From contig NZ_JADKYZ010000004.1 of the NCBI RefSeq assembly GCF_015354245.1, forward strand, positions 186,001 through 250,000: a stretch of DNA of 64,000 nucleotides, in the 5' to 3' direction. Positions 19,489-28,590 of this stretch are shown piece by piece (the stretch's first letter is position 1; every line of letters begins with the position of its first letter). The stretch comes from Diaphorobacter caeni. Its GTDB lineage: Bacteria > Pseudomonadota > Gammaproteobacteria > Burkholderiales > Burkholderiaceae_C. Both the position numbers and the translations under genes were made by a program. The notes under the pieces were generated by a model. It saw only the letters and a list, made by a program, of their open reading frames with translations. It was not told the DNA's origin and did no database searches.

Positions 19489-20064
19489 ATGGCTATTTAC
19501 CAAAAGCTCGGCCTTGCAGTGGCTGTCGCTGGCATGGCTGTGGCACTGACGGGCTGCGGCACACCGCCGGTACCACTGACGAAGAATTTCGCAAAATCAA
19601 GCCAATACAAGGTCCGCGCCGCCGGACATTGGGACGCCATGTCGCGCGAGGTCGCCGCGCGCACTCGCGACAATCTGGCCCGCTCCGGCATCAACGCCGA
19701 CACGCCGCTGTACGTGGCGCTCCCCCCCAACGCCAGCGCGTTCGACAACGGTTTCCGCGATCTGCTGATCACCCGTCTGATCGACGCCGGTGCCAAGGTG
19801 CAGACCGTGCCGAGCCAGCAGCTCGAAGTCACCTACAACGCGCAGGTCGTGAAGACGCCCGGCCACGCCAACGTGGGCGGCTACTCCGACGAGCCTCATG
19901 CATCGAGCTCGAACACCGAAGTGATCCTCACGACGACCGTGACCAACAACGGCATGTTCGTCTCGCGTGAATCCGACGTGTACTACCTCGCCAACGTGGA
20001 TGTGCCGCTGTTCGCCAAGTCGACGCATTTCCGTCCGGTCAACATGAAGGTGGTGGGCCAATGA
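19489..20064 (+). CDS. Lipoprotein of unknown function, coupled to a FlgO-like gene
   Basis: The 191-residue protein has a signal peptide with lipobox LTGC near residue 20. The mature part contains no domain I can name; it has a short alpha/beta region (PLYVALPPNASAFDNGF, then LLITRLIDAGAKV) with the same general plan as its downstream neighbour. ATG 19489 follows GGAGGGAAAG closely, a strong ribosome site. Its stop overlaps the next start by 4 bases, so the two lipoproteins are made together. A hairpin TGGGAG/CTCCCA at 19441-19464 lies in the leader. Confidence 0.75.
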   Translation: MAIYQKLGLAVAVAGMAVALTGCGTPPVPLTKNFAKSSQYKVRAAGHWDAMSREVAARTRDNLARSGINADTPLYVALPPNASAFDNGFRDLLITRLIDAGAKVQTVPSQQLEVTYNAQVVKTPGHANVGGYSDEPHASSSNTEVILTTTVTNNGMFVSRESDVYYLANVDVPLFAKSTHFRPVNMKVVGQ

Positions 20065-20633
20065 AGATGATTCGCAGCAAGATCGCTCTCGTCGTCGCAG
20101 CGGCCTCCGTGCTGGCTGGCTGCTCCGCCTTCCGCGCCGACCCTGTGGCGGTGCGCGCTGAGCCCACATACAAGGACGCCACCGACAACGCCTTCCTGAA
20201 CAGCAGTAAGGATGCCGTGGGCAAGCTGCTGGGCGGTCTGGCGCCCGACTCCATCGGTCCCGGCCCCGTTCTGGTCGCCACCATCGTGGATGTGAACGAC
20301 ATGGGCCGTGCCGCGCCGCTGGGCCGCACGCTGTCCGAGCAATACGCCACCAACATGGCGATGGCCGGCTTCAACGTCAAGGAAGTCAAGCTGCGCGGCA
20401 ATGTGTTCGTGCGCGAAGGCACCGGCGAGCTGATGCTGTCGCGTGAAGTGCGCGACATCGCCCGCCAGCACAACGCCGTGATGGTGCTCGTGGGCACCTA
20501 CTCGCCCGCTGCCGCCTACACGTACGTGAGCACCAAGCTCGTGCGCACCGAAGACAGCCGCATCATCCGCGCCTACGACTACGCCCTGCCGATGGACCGT
20601 GACGTCAAGCGCCTGCTGGGCGCTCCACGCTGA
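20061..20633 (+). CDS. FlgO family outer membrane lipoprotein
   Basis: The 190-residue lipoprotein (lipobox LAGC at about 18-21) shows the FlgO-type domain: GPVLVATIVDVNDMGRAAPLG, TLSEQYATNMAMAGFNVKEV, and a final VLVGTYSPAAAYTYVSTKLV. FlgO in Vibrio is an outer membrane lipoprotein linked to flagellar stability, but many relatives sit away from flagellar genes, as here, and their role is unknown. It is translationally coupled to the upstream lipoprotein and followed by a terminator. Confidence 0.8.
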   Translation: MKMIRSKIALVVAAASVLAGCSAFRADPVAVRAEPTYKDATDNAFLNSSKDAVGKLLGGLAPDSIGPGPVLVATIVDVNDMGRAAPLGRTLSEQYATNMAMAGFNVKEVKLRGNVFVREGTGELMLSREVRDIARQHNAVMVLVGTYSPAAAYTYVSTKLVRTEDSRIIRAYDYALPMDRDVKRLLGAPR

Positions 20634-20676
20634 TCGCCAAGAGCATCACCGACGCTGACTGACCATCACAAAGAAC

Positions 20677-20702
20677 AAAACCGCCCAAGGGCGGTTTTTT
20701 CT
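20677..20702 (+). terminator. Rho-independent terminator after the FlgO-like gene
   Basis: AAAACCGCCC pairs with GGGCGGTTTT over a 2-nt AA loop and ends in TTTTTC. It lies 44 bases after the lipoprotein stop. Confidence 0.85.
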
Positions 20703-20936
20703 TGGCCAAAACAAATGGCAATCCAACAACCACGTCAGCAGCACACGCGGCCTTTGAATCACCAGCCCCAATGACGAGATAGGCCCTCAGGCGCGACGCC
20801 AAGCCGCAGACAGTAGTTCTCTACGGCAAGGCTTGGCAACAAAGCATGAGTGCCTATATCGTCACCTCCAAACGAGTACTGCCAACGCCCCGAGGAAGTC
20901 AGGACTCGTCACCAAGCAAAAAGCCAATCCAAAAGA
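20703..20936. other. Intergenic region without a recognised feature
   Basis: The stretch lies between the terminator of the lipoprotein pair and the 3' end of the convergent DMT transporter gene. I see no credible gene, RNA or repeat in it. Confidence 0.5.
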
Positions 20937-21818
20937 TCAACTCTTGCGAGCAGGCATGAGCACGGAGGCGATGGCCACCATCATCAGGCCTACGGCGGTC
21001 CAGTCCTGCCAGTGCAGCACCTCGCCCAGCATCATCGACCCGCTGAACACCCCGATCACGGGAATCAGCATGACGCTGAGCGTCGATGCCACGGGCGGCA
21101 GCGTGCGCGCCAGAAAAAACCAGGTGATCTGCGCAAATCCCAGCGCCAGAAACGCGTTGTAGAGAATGCCGAACGTGGCGGCACCATCCGGCATGACCCA
21201 GCGGTCGTGCTCGAACACGGTCGCCACGATCACCAGCACGCCGCTGGCCAGCGCGATCATCCAGAACGACAGCGTCATCAGCGGAACGGGGATCTGTATG
21301 CGGCGCAGCAACTGCGTACCGATCGCCCAGCTGAGTGCCGACGTCAGCATGATGAGCATGCCGAACGGCTTGCTGCCAAGCGCACCGATCTCGTGCCAGA
21401 GCAGCAGCAGCACGCCCAGCGCGGCGGCCGCGACGCCCAGCCAGGCGCGCGAGCCCAGCCGGTCCTTGAACACCACGCTGCCCACGATGGCCGAGAAGAT
21501 CGGCATGGTGTAGGCCAGAATCGCCGCGCGGCCGCTCGAGAGGTTGGGAATGGCGAGGATCATCAGGCAGTGCCAGACGATCACGTTCGGAATGGCCAGC
21601 ATGAGCACCTTGCCCCAATACTCGCGCGGAATCCGAAAGGGAATCTTCTGCGCCCACACGGCCAGGCCGATGACGGCCAGGCCGATGACCAGCGAGATGG
21701 CACGGAACGTGAGGGGAGGAAAGTGCGCGAGCCCGTGTTTCATGACGGGCCAGTTCAACCCCCAGATCACGGTAAGCAAAACCAGCAGCACAAGCTGGCG
21801 TCTAGTAAACGATGGCAT
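20937..21818 (-). CDS. EamA/DMT family transporter
   Basis: The 293-residue protein has ten predicted membrane helices in two EamA repeats, beginning [20 protein letters not shown] with the family's NWPVMKHGL in helix 1. Members export amino acids, metabolites or drugs across the inner membrane; the substrate cannot be read from sequence. ATG 21818 is used because the upstream extension of the frame is antisense to pyrF. It is divergent from pyrF with 57 bases between the starts. Confidence 0.88.
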   Translation of the reverse strand: MPSFTRRQLVLLVLLTVIWGLNWPVMKHGLAHFPPLTFRAISLVIGLAVIGLAVWAQKIPFRIPREYWGKVLMLAIPNVIVWHCLMILAIPNLSSGRAAILAYTMPIFSAIVGSVVFKDRLGSRAWLGVAAAALGVLLLLWHEIGALGSKPFGMLIMLTSALSWAIGTQLLRRIQIPVPLMTLSFWMIALASGVLVIVATVFEHDRWVMPDGAATFGILYNAFLALGFAQITWFFLARTLPPVASTLSVMLIPVIGVFSGSMMLGEVLHWQDWTAVGLMMVAIASVLMPARKS

Positions 21819-21875
21819 AGCGGTCGATTCTGCCTGTGCAGGGCGTTTTTTGCCCACGCACTTAAAATTGCGCCC

Positions 21876-22700
21876 ATGACCTTCACCGAAATGCTGCGCG
21901 ACGCCTCGACGCAAAACCAGTCCATGCTGTGCGTGGGCCTGGACCCCGAACCCAGCCGCTTCCCGCAGGCCATGCGCGATGACCCGCGCAAGATCTACGA
22001 TTTCTGCGCCGCCATCGTCGATGCCACGGCCGATCTGGCCAATTCGTTCAAGCCGCAGATCGCCTACTTCGCGGCCCACCGCGCCGAAGACCAGCTCGAG
22101 CGCCTGATGCAGCACATGCGCGCCACCGCCCCGCATGTGCCGGTGATTCTGGACGCCAAGCGCGGCGACATCGGCTCCACCGCCGAGCAATACGCCAAGG
22201 AAGCCTTCGAGCGCTACGGCGCCGATGCCGTGACGCTGTCACCGTTCATGGGATACGACTCGGTCGAGCCCTATCTGCAATACCACGGCAAGGGCGCATT
22301 CCTGCTGTGCCGCACGTCCAACCCCGGCGGCAACGACCTGCAGGCCCAGCGCCTCGCCAGCGTCGAAGGCCAGCCCATGGTCTACGAACATGTCGCCAAA
22401 CTCGCGCAGGGTCCGTGGAACAAGAACGGCCAGCTCGGCCTCGTGGTCGGCGCCACCTACCCCGCCGAAATCGAACGCGTGCGCGCCCTGGCACCCACAC
22501 TGCCGCTGCTGATCCCGGGTGTTGGAGCGCAGGGTGGCGACGCGGTGGCCACCGTGCGCGCAGGCCTCACGCAAGAGGGCCTGATCGCGGTGAACTCCTC
22601 GCGCGCGATCCTCTATGCATCCTCCGGCGACGACTTCGCCGCCGCCGCGCGCCAGGCCGCCCAGACCACACGCGACACGCTCAACGCGGCGCGTCCCTAA
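21876..22700 (+). CDS. pyrF: Orotidine 5'-phosphate decarboxylase (type 2)
   Basis: PyrF decarboxylates OMP to UMP, the last step of pyrimidine synthesis. The 274-residue enzyme shows the type 2 pattern: [14 protein letters not shown] near the N-terminus, catalytic Lys/Asp network in [20 protein letters not shown], and phosphate-binding regions near PGVGAQGGD and [11 protein letters not shown] 21876 is the homologous start. A LysR regulator follows 23 bases later in the same direction. Confidence 0.95.
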   Translation: MTFTEMLRDASTQNQSMLCVGLDPEPSRFPQAMRDDPRKIYDFCAAIVDATADLANSFKPQIAYFAAHRAEDQLERLMQHMRATAPHVPVILDAKRGDIGSTAEQYAKEAFERYGADAVTLSPFMGYDSVEPYLQYHGKGAFLLCRTSNPGGNDLQAQRLASVEGQPMVYEHVAKLAQGPWNKNGQLGLVVGATYPAEIERVRALAPTLPLLIPGVGAQGGDAVATVRAGLTQEGLIAVNSSRAILYASSGDDFAAAARQAAQTTRDTLNAARP

Positions 22701-22723
22701 GAAGCGAAAGAGGGAGTCCGGCC

Positions 22724-23617
22724 ATGCAACTCAAATGGCTGGAAGACTTCATCGCGCTCGCCAAGGAGCGCAGCTTCACCCGCGCTGCCGAGCTGCGACA
22801 TGTGACGCACCCCGCCTTCGGCCGGCGCATCCGCGCGCTCGAGGCCTGGGCGGGCACGCCGCTCGTCGCGCAGGGCAGCGGGCCGGTGCGGCTCACGCCG
22901 GCGGGCGAAGCGTTTCTCGAAACCGCAGAGCAGCTCACCCGCAACCTCACCGAATCCCGCGCCGAGCTGCAGACCATCGCCGGACGCCATGCGCGCTCCG
23001 TCACGCTGGCCACCGGGCGCACGCTGGCGCGCACCGTCGTCGCCGACTGGCTGATGCGCGTGCGCACCCTGCTGCTTGACGGCGAGCTGCACATCCTCAC
23101 CGACTCGCTGGAGGAAACCGTGAAGGCGCTCCAGCAGGGCGATGCCGATTTCGCCGTGCTCTTTCATCATCCCGCACTGGTCGTGCCGCTCGACGCAAGA
23201 CAGTACTCGCACGCCACCATCGCCTCCGACAAGCTCGTCGCGCTGTCCCAGGCCCTGACCTCCGGCGAGCCGCGCCACGCCTTCAACCCCAACACGCCGA
23301 CACCCTACGTCGCCTACGCGCGCAGCCTGGCGCTTGGCCGGCTGGTGGAAGACCACCTCGCCCACCACCCCGCCGCGCCCCGACTGCAGCGATTGATGGA
23401 ATGCGACTCGCCCGACGCGCACCACGAATACGTGCTCAAGGGACTCGGCATGTCCTGGCTGCCGTGGTCGCTCACCCACGCCGACGTGAAGGCGGGACGC
23501 CTCGCACGCGCGGGTGACAAGCACATGGACATCCGTTTCGATGTGCGGGTGTACCGGCCCAAGCGGAAGCTCTCTGCGCTTGCCGAGAGCATGTGGGCGG
23601 AGTTGGCGAAACCTTGA
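22724..23617 (+). CDS. LysR family transcriptional regulator
   Basis: The 297-residue protein starts with a LysR winged helix (MQLKWLEDFIALAKERSFTR, then AAELRHVTHPAFGRRIRALE) and has the usual effector-binding domain. The recognition helix reads HVTHPAFGRRIRALEAW. It is 23 bases downstream of pyrF, possibly cotranscribed. Its target is not evident; the next gene in the same direction is a Bug protein beyond a 700-bp repeat-filled interval. A structured repeat pair follows its 3' end. Confidence 0.9.
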   Translation: MQLKWLEDFIALAKERSFTRAAELRHVTHPAFGRRIRALEAWAGTPLVAQGSGPVRLTPAGEAFLETAEQLTRNLTESRAELQTIAGRHARSVTLATGRTLARTVVADWLMRVRTLLLDGELHILTDSLEETVKALQQGDADFAVLFHHPALVVPLDARQYSHATIASDKLVALSQALTSGEPRHAFNPNTPTPYVAYARSLALGRLVEDHLAHHPAAPRLQRLMECDSPDAHHEYVLKGLGMSWLPWSLTHADVKAGRLARAGDKHMDIRFDVRVYRPKRKLSALAESMWAELAKP

Positions 23618-23687
23618 ACTGTTTCGCGTATGGTGGGACGGCTGGGCAGAGGGGCGAGTTTTTGTTCTGGCTGGGTGTTTGAGGGCA

Positions 23688-23874
23688 GAGGCCGGGAGTT
23701 CCGCCCGGCGGCGGAGTAACTTTTCGCTTGCGCGCGAAAAGTCACCAAAAGCGCGCTTTTGAATACGGGGTCACGCGGCAGAACTCGCTTTGCGCTTCGC
23801 GCGCCGCTCGGGCAACCGCCGCGAGCTAGATGTTCACTCGGAGGTCTATTCGGCACGTCGCTTCGCTCGTGCCG
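23688..23874 (-). repeat. Structured dispersed repeat, site A left unit (reverse orientation)
   Basis: This unit of about 187 bp is the reverse complement of the right unit at 23998-24176. Read on the minus strand it contains: a head stem from the segment 23851-23874 (CGGCAC / GTGCCG arms); stem II CGCGGCGG with CTGCCGCG (23816-23823 with 23774-23781); stem III ACTTTTCGC / GCGAAAAGT (arms 23719-23727 and 23734-23742, 6-nt loop); and stem IV near 23698-23716. Stem III differs from other copies by a paired change. No coding sense is apparent. Confidence 0.8.
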
Positions 23875-23997
23875 GGTATCTCGCGACTTCGCGAGATGCT
23901 GGGGTGCCAGCGCTACGCAATTTTTGATTTGCTTGCGAATCAACGTCACTCTAAAGAGCAGTGGGCATTTGAGCCCAACCCAACTCCATCAACGCCC

Positions 23998-24176
23998 CGG
24001 CACGAGCGAAGCAAAGTGCCGCAACACCTCTTCAAAACTGATTTCCGGCGGTTGTCCGAGCGGAGTGACGCAGGAACGCAGCGAGTTCCGCCGGAGGTAT
24101 TGAAAAGCGCGTTTTTGATTACTTTTTGCGCGCAAGCAAAAAGTGATTGCCCCGCCGGAGGCAGTCCCGGCCTCCG
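23998..24176 (+). repeat. Structured dispersed repeat, site A right unit
   Basis: A 179-bp forward unit runs from CGGCACGAGCGAAGC to CCCGGCCTCCG. Stem II is TCCGGCGG (24044-24051) with CCGCCGGA (24088-24095). Stem III is ACTTTTTGC / GCAAAAAGT (24121-24129 and 24136-24144, loop GCGCAA). Stem IV is TGCCCC / GAGGCA with one mismatch. It is nearly identical to the right unit of site C (56681-56859). Confidence 0.85.
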
Positions 24177-24328
24177 TAAGCAACGCCCCCACATCTGTTC
24201 GCCACATACAAAACCAACGACATTTCAACAAAATAAGCACTCCACCGTGCCATTTAAGCACCACAACACAAACCACACATCCGCAAAATCCGCTTCATCA
24301 ACCAAAAAGAACGAAACGGACCACGCCC

Positions 24329-25330
24329 ATGAAGAGCACTCTCCCCATGTCCCGCCGCCGCGCCACAGCCCTGACCTGCAGCCTCTTCGCGCTGCTGGCG
24401 ACAACCGCCTTTCCCGCGTTGGCTGAGGACCCCGCCGCCTGGCCCACCAAGCCCATCACCATCGTCGTCGGTTATCCGCCTGGAGGCAGCACCGACCTGA
24501 TGGGGCGCCTCGTTGGCACCGAGTTGTCCAACCGTCTCGGCCAGCCTGTGGTGATCGAGAACGTCGGCGGCGCTGGTGGCACCATCGGTGCGCAGAAGGT
24601 CGCGAATGCGGCGGCCGATGGCTACACGCTGCTGGTCGGCGCGAACAACGAACTGGCGATCGCCAAGCTCGTGACCAAGAACGTCAAGTACGGCATCAGC
24701 AACTTCACGCCCGTGGGCCTGATCGGCTCGCAGCCCATGGTGCTGGTCGCGTCCACCAAGTCCGGCGTGAAGAACGCCAACGAGTTCACGCAGCTCGTGA
24801 AGAAGAACCCCGGCAAGTTCAGCTACGGCAGCTCCGGCGTAGGCACGGCGCTGCATCTGGCCGGCGAGATGACCAAGGAACAGGGCGGGCTGTTCATGAC
24901 GCACATCCCCTATCGCGGCGTCGCGCCGCTCACCAACGACCTTGTGGGCAACAACATCGACTTCGGCGTGTTCGTGCTCTCCAGCGGCCTCCCGCACATC
25001 AAGGCCGGCAAGGTGATCGCGCTCGGCACCACGGAATCCAAGCGCTCGCAGGCCACCCCCGACATTCCCGCGCTCGCCGAATTTCCGCAGTTCAAGAACG
25101 TGGACATCACCTCGTGGTTCGCGCTCATGGGTCCGGCCAACCTGCCCCAGCCCATCACCGCCAAGCTCAAGAAAGCGCTCAACGAAACCCTGCAGTCGCC
25201 TGACTTCCGCAAGAAGATGGAAGCCGCAGGATCGGGCGTCGCCTCGCCCGACGTCGACATGAACAAGTTCCTCAACTCCGAAATCGCCAAGTACACCAAG
25301 ATCGTGAAATTCGCGAAGATCGAGGAATGA
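24329..25330 (+). CDS. Bug family (TctC-like) periplasmic solute-binding protein
   Basis: The 333-residue protein has a signal peptide (MKSTLPMSRRRATALTCSLF, cut near ALAEDP) and the Bug fold signatures: WPTKPITIVVGYPPGGSTDL, VIENVGGAGGTIGAQKV, ADGYTLLVG and FSYGSSGVGTALHLAGE. Bug proteins bind carboxylates or amino acids for tripartite tricarboxylate transporters or for sensing. No tctA or tctB membrane gene is adjacent. A hydrolase of the AspA/AstE group starts 16 bases downstream, so its ligand may be an N-acyl amino acid. ATG 24329 is chosen for the signal peptide. Confidence 0.9.
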   Translation: MKSTLPMSRRRATALTCSLFALLATTAFPALAEDPAAWPTKPITIVVGYPPGGSTDLMGRLVGTELSNRLGQPVVIENVGGAGGTIGAQKVANAAADGYTLLVGANNELAIAKLVTKNVKYGISNFTPVGLIGSQPMVLVASTKSGVKNANEFTQLVKKNPGKFSYGSSGVGTALHLAGEMTKEQGGLFMTHIPYRGVAPLTNDLVGNNIDFGVFVLSSGLPHIKAGKVIALGTTESKRSQATPDIPALAEFPQFKNVDITSWFALMGPANLPQPITAKLKKALNETLQSPDFRKKMEAAGSGVASPDVDMNKFLNSEIAKYTKIVKFAKIEE

Positions 25331-25346
25331 AGAAGGCCCGTCCAGC

Positions 25347-26321
25347 ATGACCCATCCATTGAAGTTTGAACTGCCCGCACCCGACCTCAGCGCCGTGCGC
25401 GCAGGCAACACCGGCACCGAGGGCGTGTGGCATTTCGACTCCGGCAAGCCCGGCCGCCACGTGCTGATCAGCGCCCTCATCCACGGCAACGAACTCTGCG
25501 GCGCCTGGGCGCTCAAGGACCTGCTCGAAGCGGGCGTGAGACCGGAGCAGGGCAAGCTCACGCTCGCGTTCTGCAACATCGACGCGTTCGACCGGTTTGA
25601 TCCGCTGAACCACGACGCCTCGCGCTTCGTCCAACAGGACATGAACCGCCAGTGGAGCGACGACCGCATCGACGCCGCGGACACCGCGGAACGCCGCCGC
25701 GCCGCCGCGTTGCGCCCGTTCATTCAGCAAGCGGACTGGGTGCTCGATCTGCACTCCATGCACGAGCCCAGCGCGCCGCTTTCGCTCACCGGCGTGCAGC
25801 CACGCAATCTGGAACTCGCCATACAGATGCGCTCGCCCGAGCACATCGTCATCGACGCGGGCCACAAGGACGGCACCCGCATGCGCGACTACGGCCGATT
25901 CGGCTTGCCAGACGCACAAGCAGGTGACTCGCGCACGCTGCTCATCGAATGCGGCTTCCATGGCGATCCCCAAAGCCGGTTGGTCGCGCAGGACATGTGC
26001 GCGCGCTTTCTGGAAGCCTCGCAGATCGTCGCGGCCACCACGCTCGCGGCCCGGCTCCCGCACTGGAAGCAGCCCGACGCGCCCCGCCAATGGGCTCTCG
26101 AAGTGACCGGCCCGGTCGTGGCCAAGAGCGAACGCTTCACCTTCACCGAGCCCTTCACCGGCCTTGAGGTCATCGCAAAAGCAGGCACCGTGATCGGCGA
26201 CAACGACGGCGAACCCGTGACCACGCCCTATGACGACTGCGTCCTCGTCATGCCCTCCACCCGCCAGGCCCGCAACGGCGTGACGGTGGTGCGCTTCGCG
26301 CGCAGACGCCTGGTCAGCTGA
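25347..26321 (+). CDS. Succinylglutamate desuccinylase / aspartoacylase family zinc hydrolase
   Basis: The 324-residue protein has the M14-like zinc site of the AstE/AspA group: ISALIHGNELCGAWAL with His and Glu ligands, LDLHSMHEPSAPL with the third ligand His, and a downstream catalytic Glu in LIECGFHGDP. Family members cut N-acyl amino acids such as N-acetylaspartate or N-succinylglutamate. The C-terminal beta domain (about 250-324) is as in aspartoacylases. It is directly behind a Bug-type binding protein, suggesting use of an imported acylated amino acid. True substrate unknown. Confidence 0.82.
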   Translation: MTHPLKFELPAPDLSAVRAGNTGTEGVWHFDSGKPGRHVLISALIHGNELCGAWALKDLLEAGVRPEQGKLTLAFCNIDAFDRFDPLNHDASRFVQQDMNRQWSDDRIDAADTAERRRAAALRPFIQQADWVLDLHSMHEPSAPLSLTGVQPRNLELAIQMRSPEHIVIDAGHKDGTRMRDYGRFGLPDAQAGDSRTLLIECGFHGDPQSRLVAQDMCARFLEASQIVAATTLAARLPHWKQPDAPRQWALEVTGPVVAKSERFTFTEPFTGLEVIAKAGTVIGDNDGEPVTTPYDDCVLVMPSTRQARNGVTVVRFARRRLVS

Positions 26322-26333
26322 CGGCCCCGACGG

Positions 26334-26711
26334 TCATGAAGACGCTGGGCGCTCAATGCCCAGCTCTTTGAGTTCTTCATCGCTGAACACCCGCGAGCGC
26401 GTGTGAAACGCCTTGCCCGTAGGCCCTTCCAGCGACAGCGTCCCGCCATGCCCTTCGATCACATCGATGATCAGCTGCGTGTGCTTCCAGTACTCGTACT
26501 GCGCGATCCCGATGTAGAACCGGCACCCACCGATCACTCCGAGAAACACATCCCCCGCCCCCATCGTGATCTCACCGGGCAAATAGCAATTGGCCGCACT
26601 GTTGTCGCAGCACCCGCCCGACTGATGGAACATCAGCTCGGGCCCGTACTGCAGTTTGAGTTCTTCGATCAGCGCAACGGCTGCATCGGTAGCAACGACT
26701 TTATCGACCAT
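26334..26711 (-). CDS. DUF779 protein associated with aldehyde dehydrogenase
   Basis: The 125-residue protein has a Cys-rich motif, FHQSGGCCDNSAANCYLPGE, and a C-terminal cupin-like region (IGIAQYEYWKHTQLIIDVI). DUF779 proteins are regularly encoded beside ExaC/AcoD-type aldehyde dehydrogenases, and function is unknown. The aldehyde dehydrogenase lies upstream on the same strand, but a structured repeat (26762-26938) sits in the 355-bp interval between them. Confidence 0.88.
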   Translation of the reverse strand: MVDKVVATDAAVALIEELKLQYGPELMFHQSGGCCDNSAANCYLPGEITMGAGDVFLGVIGGCRFYIGIAQYEYWKHTQLIIDVIEGHGGTLSLEGPTGKAFHTRSRVFSDEELKELGIERPASS

Positions 26712-27066
26712 GCTGGGCCTCTAAAAAATGGCGGCAGTGCAAGCGCCACCGGAACGAGAACCGGCACGAGCGAAGCGATGTGCCGTACGCACCTCTTCAA
26801 AACTGACTTCCGGCGGTTGTCCGAGCGGAGCGCGCAGCGCGAAGCCGAGTTCTGCCGGATGACTTCCAAGCGCATTTTTGGTGACTTTTTGGGCAAGACC
26901 AAAAAGTTACTGCCCCGCCGGGGGCAGTCCCGGCCTCCATCCTCAAAGACTCCACAGAAGTCCCAAAAACCCCTCACCCCGCCCTCTCCCGCAAGCCAGT
27001 GAAAGCAAGCAAGAGAGGGTTCCATCACCGGCTGAACCAGCCGGATGATCAGACTCAGGCTCAGGC
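26712..27066. other. Interval between aldehyde dehydrogenase and DUF779 genes
   Basis: The 355 bp hold one structured repeat unit (26762-26938). Near the aldehyde dehydrogenase stop there is a small hairpin CCGGCT/AGCCGG (27028-27044), a possible weak terminator, and a short run of TCAGGC repeats (27054-27071). Nothing else is recognisable. Confidence 0.55.
26762..26938 (+). repeat. Structured dispersed repeat, site B single unit
   Basis: A solitary 177-bp copy with head CGGCACGAGCGAAGCGATG. Stem II is TCCGGCGG (26809-26816) with CTGCCGGA (26852-26859, one G.U). Stem III is ACTTTTTGG / CCAAAAAGT (26884-26892 and 26899-26907, loop GCAAGA). Stem IV is CTGCCCC / GGGGCAG (26910-26916 and 26921-26927). 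In stem III it matches the left unit of site C rather than the right units of A and C. It lies inside an apparent operon. Confidence 0.85.
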
Positions 27067-28590
27067 TCAGAAGAAGCCGAGCTTGTTCTCGTTGTAGCTC
27101 ACCAGCAGATTCTTGGTCTGCTGATAATGATTGAGCATCATCTTGTGATTCTCACGCCCGATGCCCGATTCCTTGTAGCCACCGAACGCCGCGTGCGCAG
27201 GATAAGCGTGATAGCAGTTCGTCCACACACGTCCCGCCTTGATCGCGCGTCCCATGCGGTACGCCACGTTGCCATTGCGGCTCCACACGCCGGCGCCAAG
27301 GCCGTACAGCGTGTCGTTCGCCAGTTCGAGCGCCTCTGCCTCGTCCTTGAAGGTCGTCACCGCCAGCACGGGGCCGAAGATTTCTTCCTGGAAAATGCGC
27401 ATCTTGTTGTGGCCCTTGAACAGCGTGGGCTGCACGTAGTAGCCGCCGTCCAGATCGCCGCCGAGCTTGGCTTGCTCGCCACCGGCCAGCACTTGCGCGC
27501 CTTCCTGCTTGCCCAGATCGAGGTACGACAGGATCTTGGTGAGCTGCTCCTTGCTGGCCTGTGCGCCCATCATCGAGTCGGTGTCCAGCGGGTTGGCATG
27601 CTTGATCGCGGCCACGCGCTTGAGCACGCGCTCCATGAACTTGTCGTAGATGCTCTCCTGGATCAGCGCGCGGCTCGGGCAGGTGCAGACTTCACCCTGA
27701 TTGAACGCGAACAGCACCAGACCTTCGATGGCCTTGTCGAGGAACGCATCGTCCTTGTCCATGATGTCGGCAAAGAAGATGTTGGGCGACTTGCCACCGA
27801 GTTCCAGCGTGGCCGGAATCAGGTTGTTGGCGGCTGCCTGAGCGATCACGCGGCCGGTGCTTGTCGAGCCGGTGAACGCGATCTTGGCGATGCGCTTGCT
27901 TGTCGCGAGCGGCATGCCTGCCTCGCGGCCAAAGCCGTTGACGATGTTGAGCACGCCGGGCGGCAGCAGATCGGCGATCAGCTCGGCCAGCAGCAGGATG
28001 CTGATCGGTGTGCTTTCCGCGGGCTTGAGCACGATGGCGTTGCCTGCGCCGAGTGCCGGTGCGAGCTTCCATGCGGCCATCAGGATCGGGAAGTTCCAGG
28101 GAATGATCTGGCCCACCACGCCGAGCGGCTCGTGGATGTGATACGCCACGGTGTTCGCGTCGATCTCGCTGATGCCGCCTTCCTGCGCACGCAGGGCACC
28201 GGCGAAATAGCGGAAGTGGTCCACGGCCAGCGGAATGTCGGCGTTCAGCGTTTCGCGGATCGCCTTGCCGTTGTCCACGGTCTCGGCGTAGGCGAGCATT
28301 TCCAGATTGGCTTCGATGCGGTCGGCGATCTTCAGCAGGATGTTGGAGCGCGTGGTCGCATCCGTCTTGCCCCATGCGTCCGCAGCGGCATGCGCGGCGT
28401 CCAGCGCCAGCTCGACGTCCTCCGCCGTGGAGCGCGCGGCCTGGGTGTAGACCTTGCCGTTGACCGGCGTGATCACGTCGAAGTACTGGCCCTTCACGGG
28501 CGCAACGAACTTGCCGCCGATGAAGTTGTCGTAGCGTGCCTTGTAGGCGATCTTGGCGCCAGCCGCGCCGGGTGCTGCGTAAACCGTCAT
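27067..28590 (-). CDS. NAD-dependent aldehyde dehydrogenase, ExaC/AcoD type
   Basis: The 506-residue enzyme oxidises acetaldehyde or similar aldehydes to acids. It starts [20 protein letters not shown] and has [33 protein letters not shown], the general base Glu in [12 protein letters not shown], and the catalytic Cys in [14 protein letters not shown]. The length and N-terminus match AcoD/ExaC-type acetaldehyde dehydrogenases. These are usually controlled by RpoN activators; a sigma-54-like site lies at 28710-28725. The DUF779 partner follows downstream. Confidence 0.94.
   Translation of the reverse strand: MTVYAAPGAAGAKIAYKARYDNFIGGKFVAPVKGQYFDVITPVNGKVYTQAARSTAEDVELALDAAHAAADAWGKTDATTRSNILLKIADRIEANLEMLAYAETVDNGKAIRETLNADIPLAVDHFRYFAGALRAQEGGISEIDANTVAYHIHEPLGVVGQIIPWNFPILMAAWKLAPALGAGNAIVLKPAESTPISILLLAELIADLLPPGVLNIVNGFGREAGMPLATSKRIAKIAFTGSTSTGRVIAQAAANNLIPATLELGGKSPNIFFADIMDKDDAFLDKAIEGLVLFAFNQGEVCTCPSRALIQESIYDKFMERVLKRVAAIKHANPLDTDSMMGAQASKEQLTKILSYLDLGKQEGAQVLAGGEQAKLGGDLDGGYYVQPTLFKGHNKMRIFQEEIFGPVLAVTTFKDEAEALELANDTLYGLGAGVWSRNGNVAYRMGRAIKAGRVWTNCYHAYPAHAAFGGYKESGIGRENHKMMLNHYQQTKNLLVSYNENKLGFF

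Larger units (their letters stand above)
23688..24176. repeat. Site A composite: inverted pair of structured repeats with conserved spacer
   Basis: The 489-bp element fills most of the 711-bp gap between a LysR gene and a Bug gene. It has a reverse unit, a spacer of 123 bp and a forward unit. The spacer holds the palindrome ATCTCGCGACTTCGCGAGAT (23878-23897) and a stretch through ATTTTTGATTTGCT that recurs at site C. The remaining gap (24177-24328) is the leader of the Bug gene and shows nothing I recognise. The same layout and nearly the same length recur at 56377-56859. Confidence 0.85.

Noticed and set aside
26403-27002. Short open frames within the repeat units at all three sites
   Set aside because: Each copy has a different, shifted frame, no ribosome site and no conserved protein reading. 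The conserved feature is base pairing, not codons.
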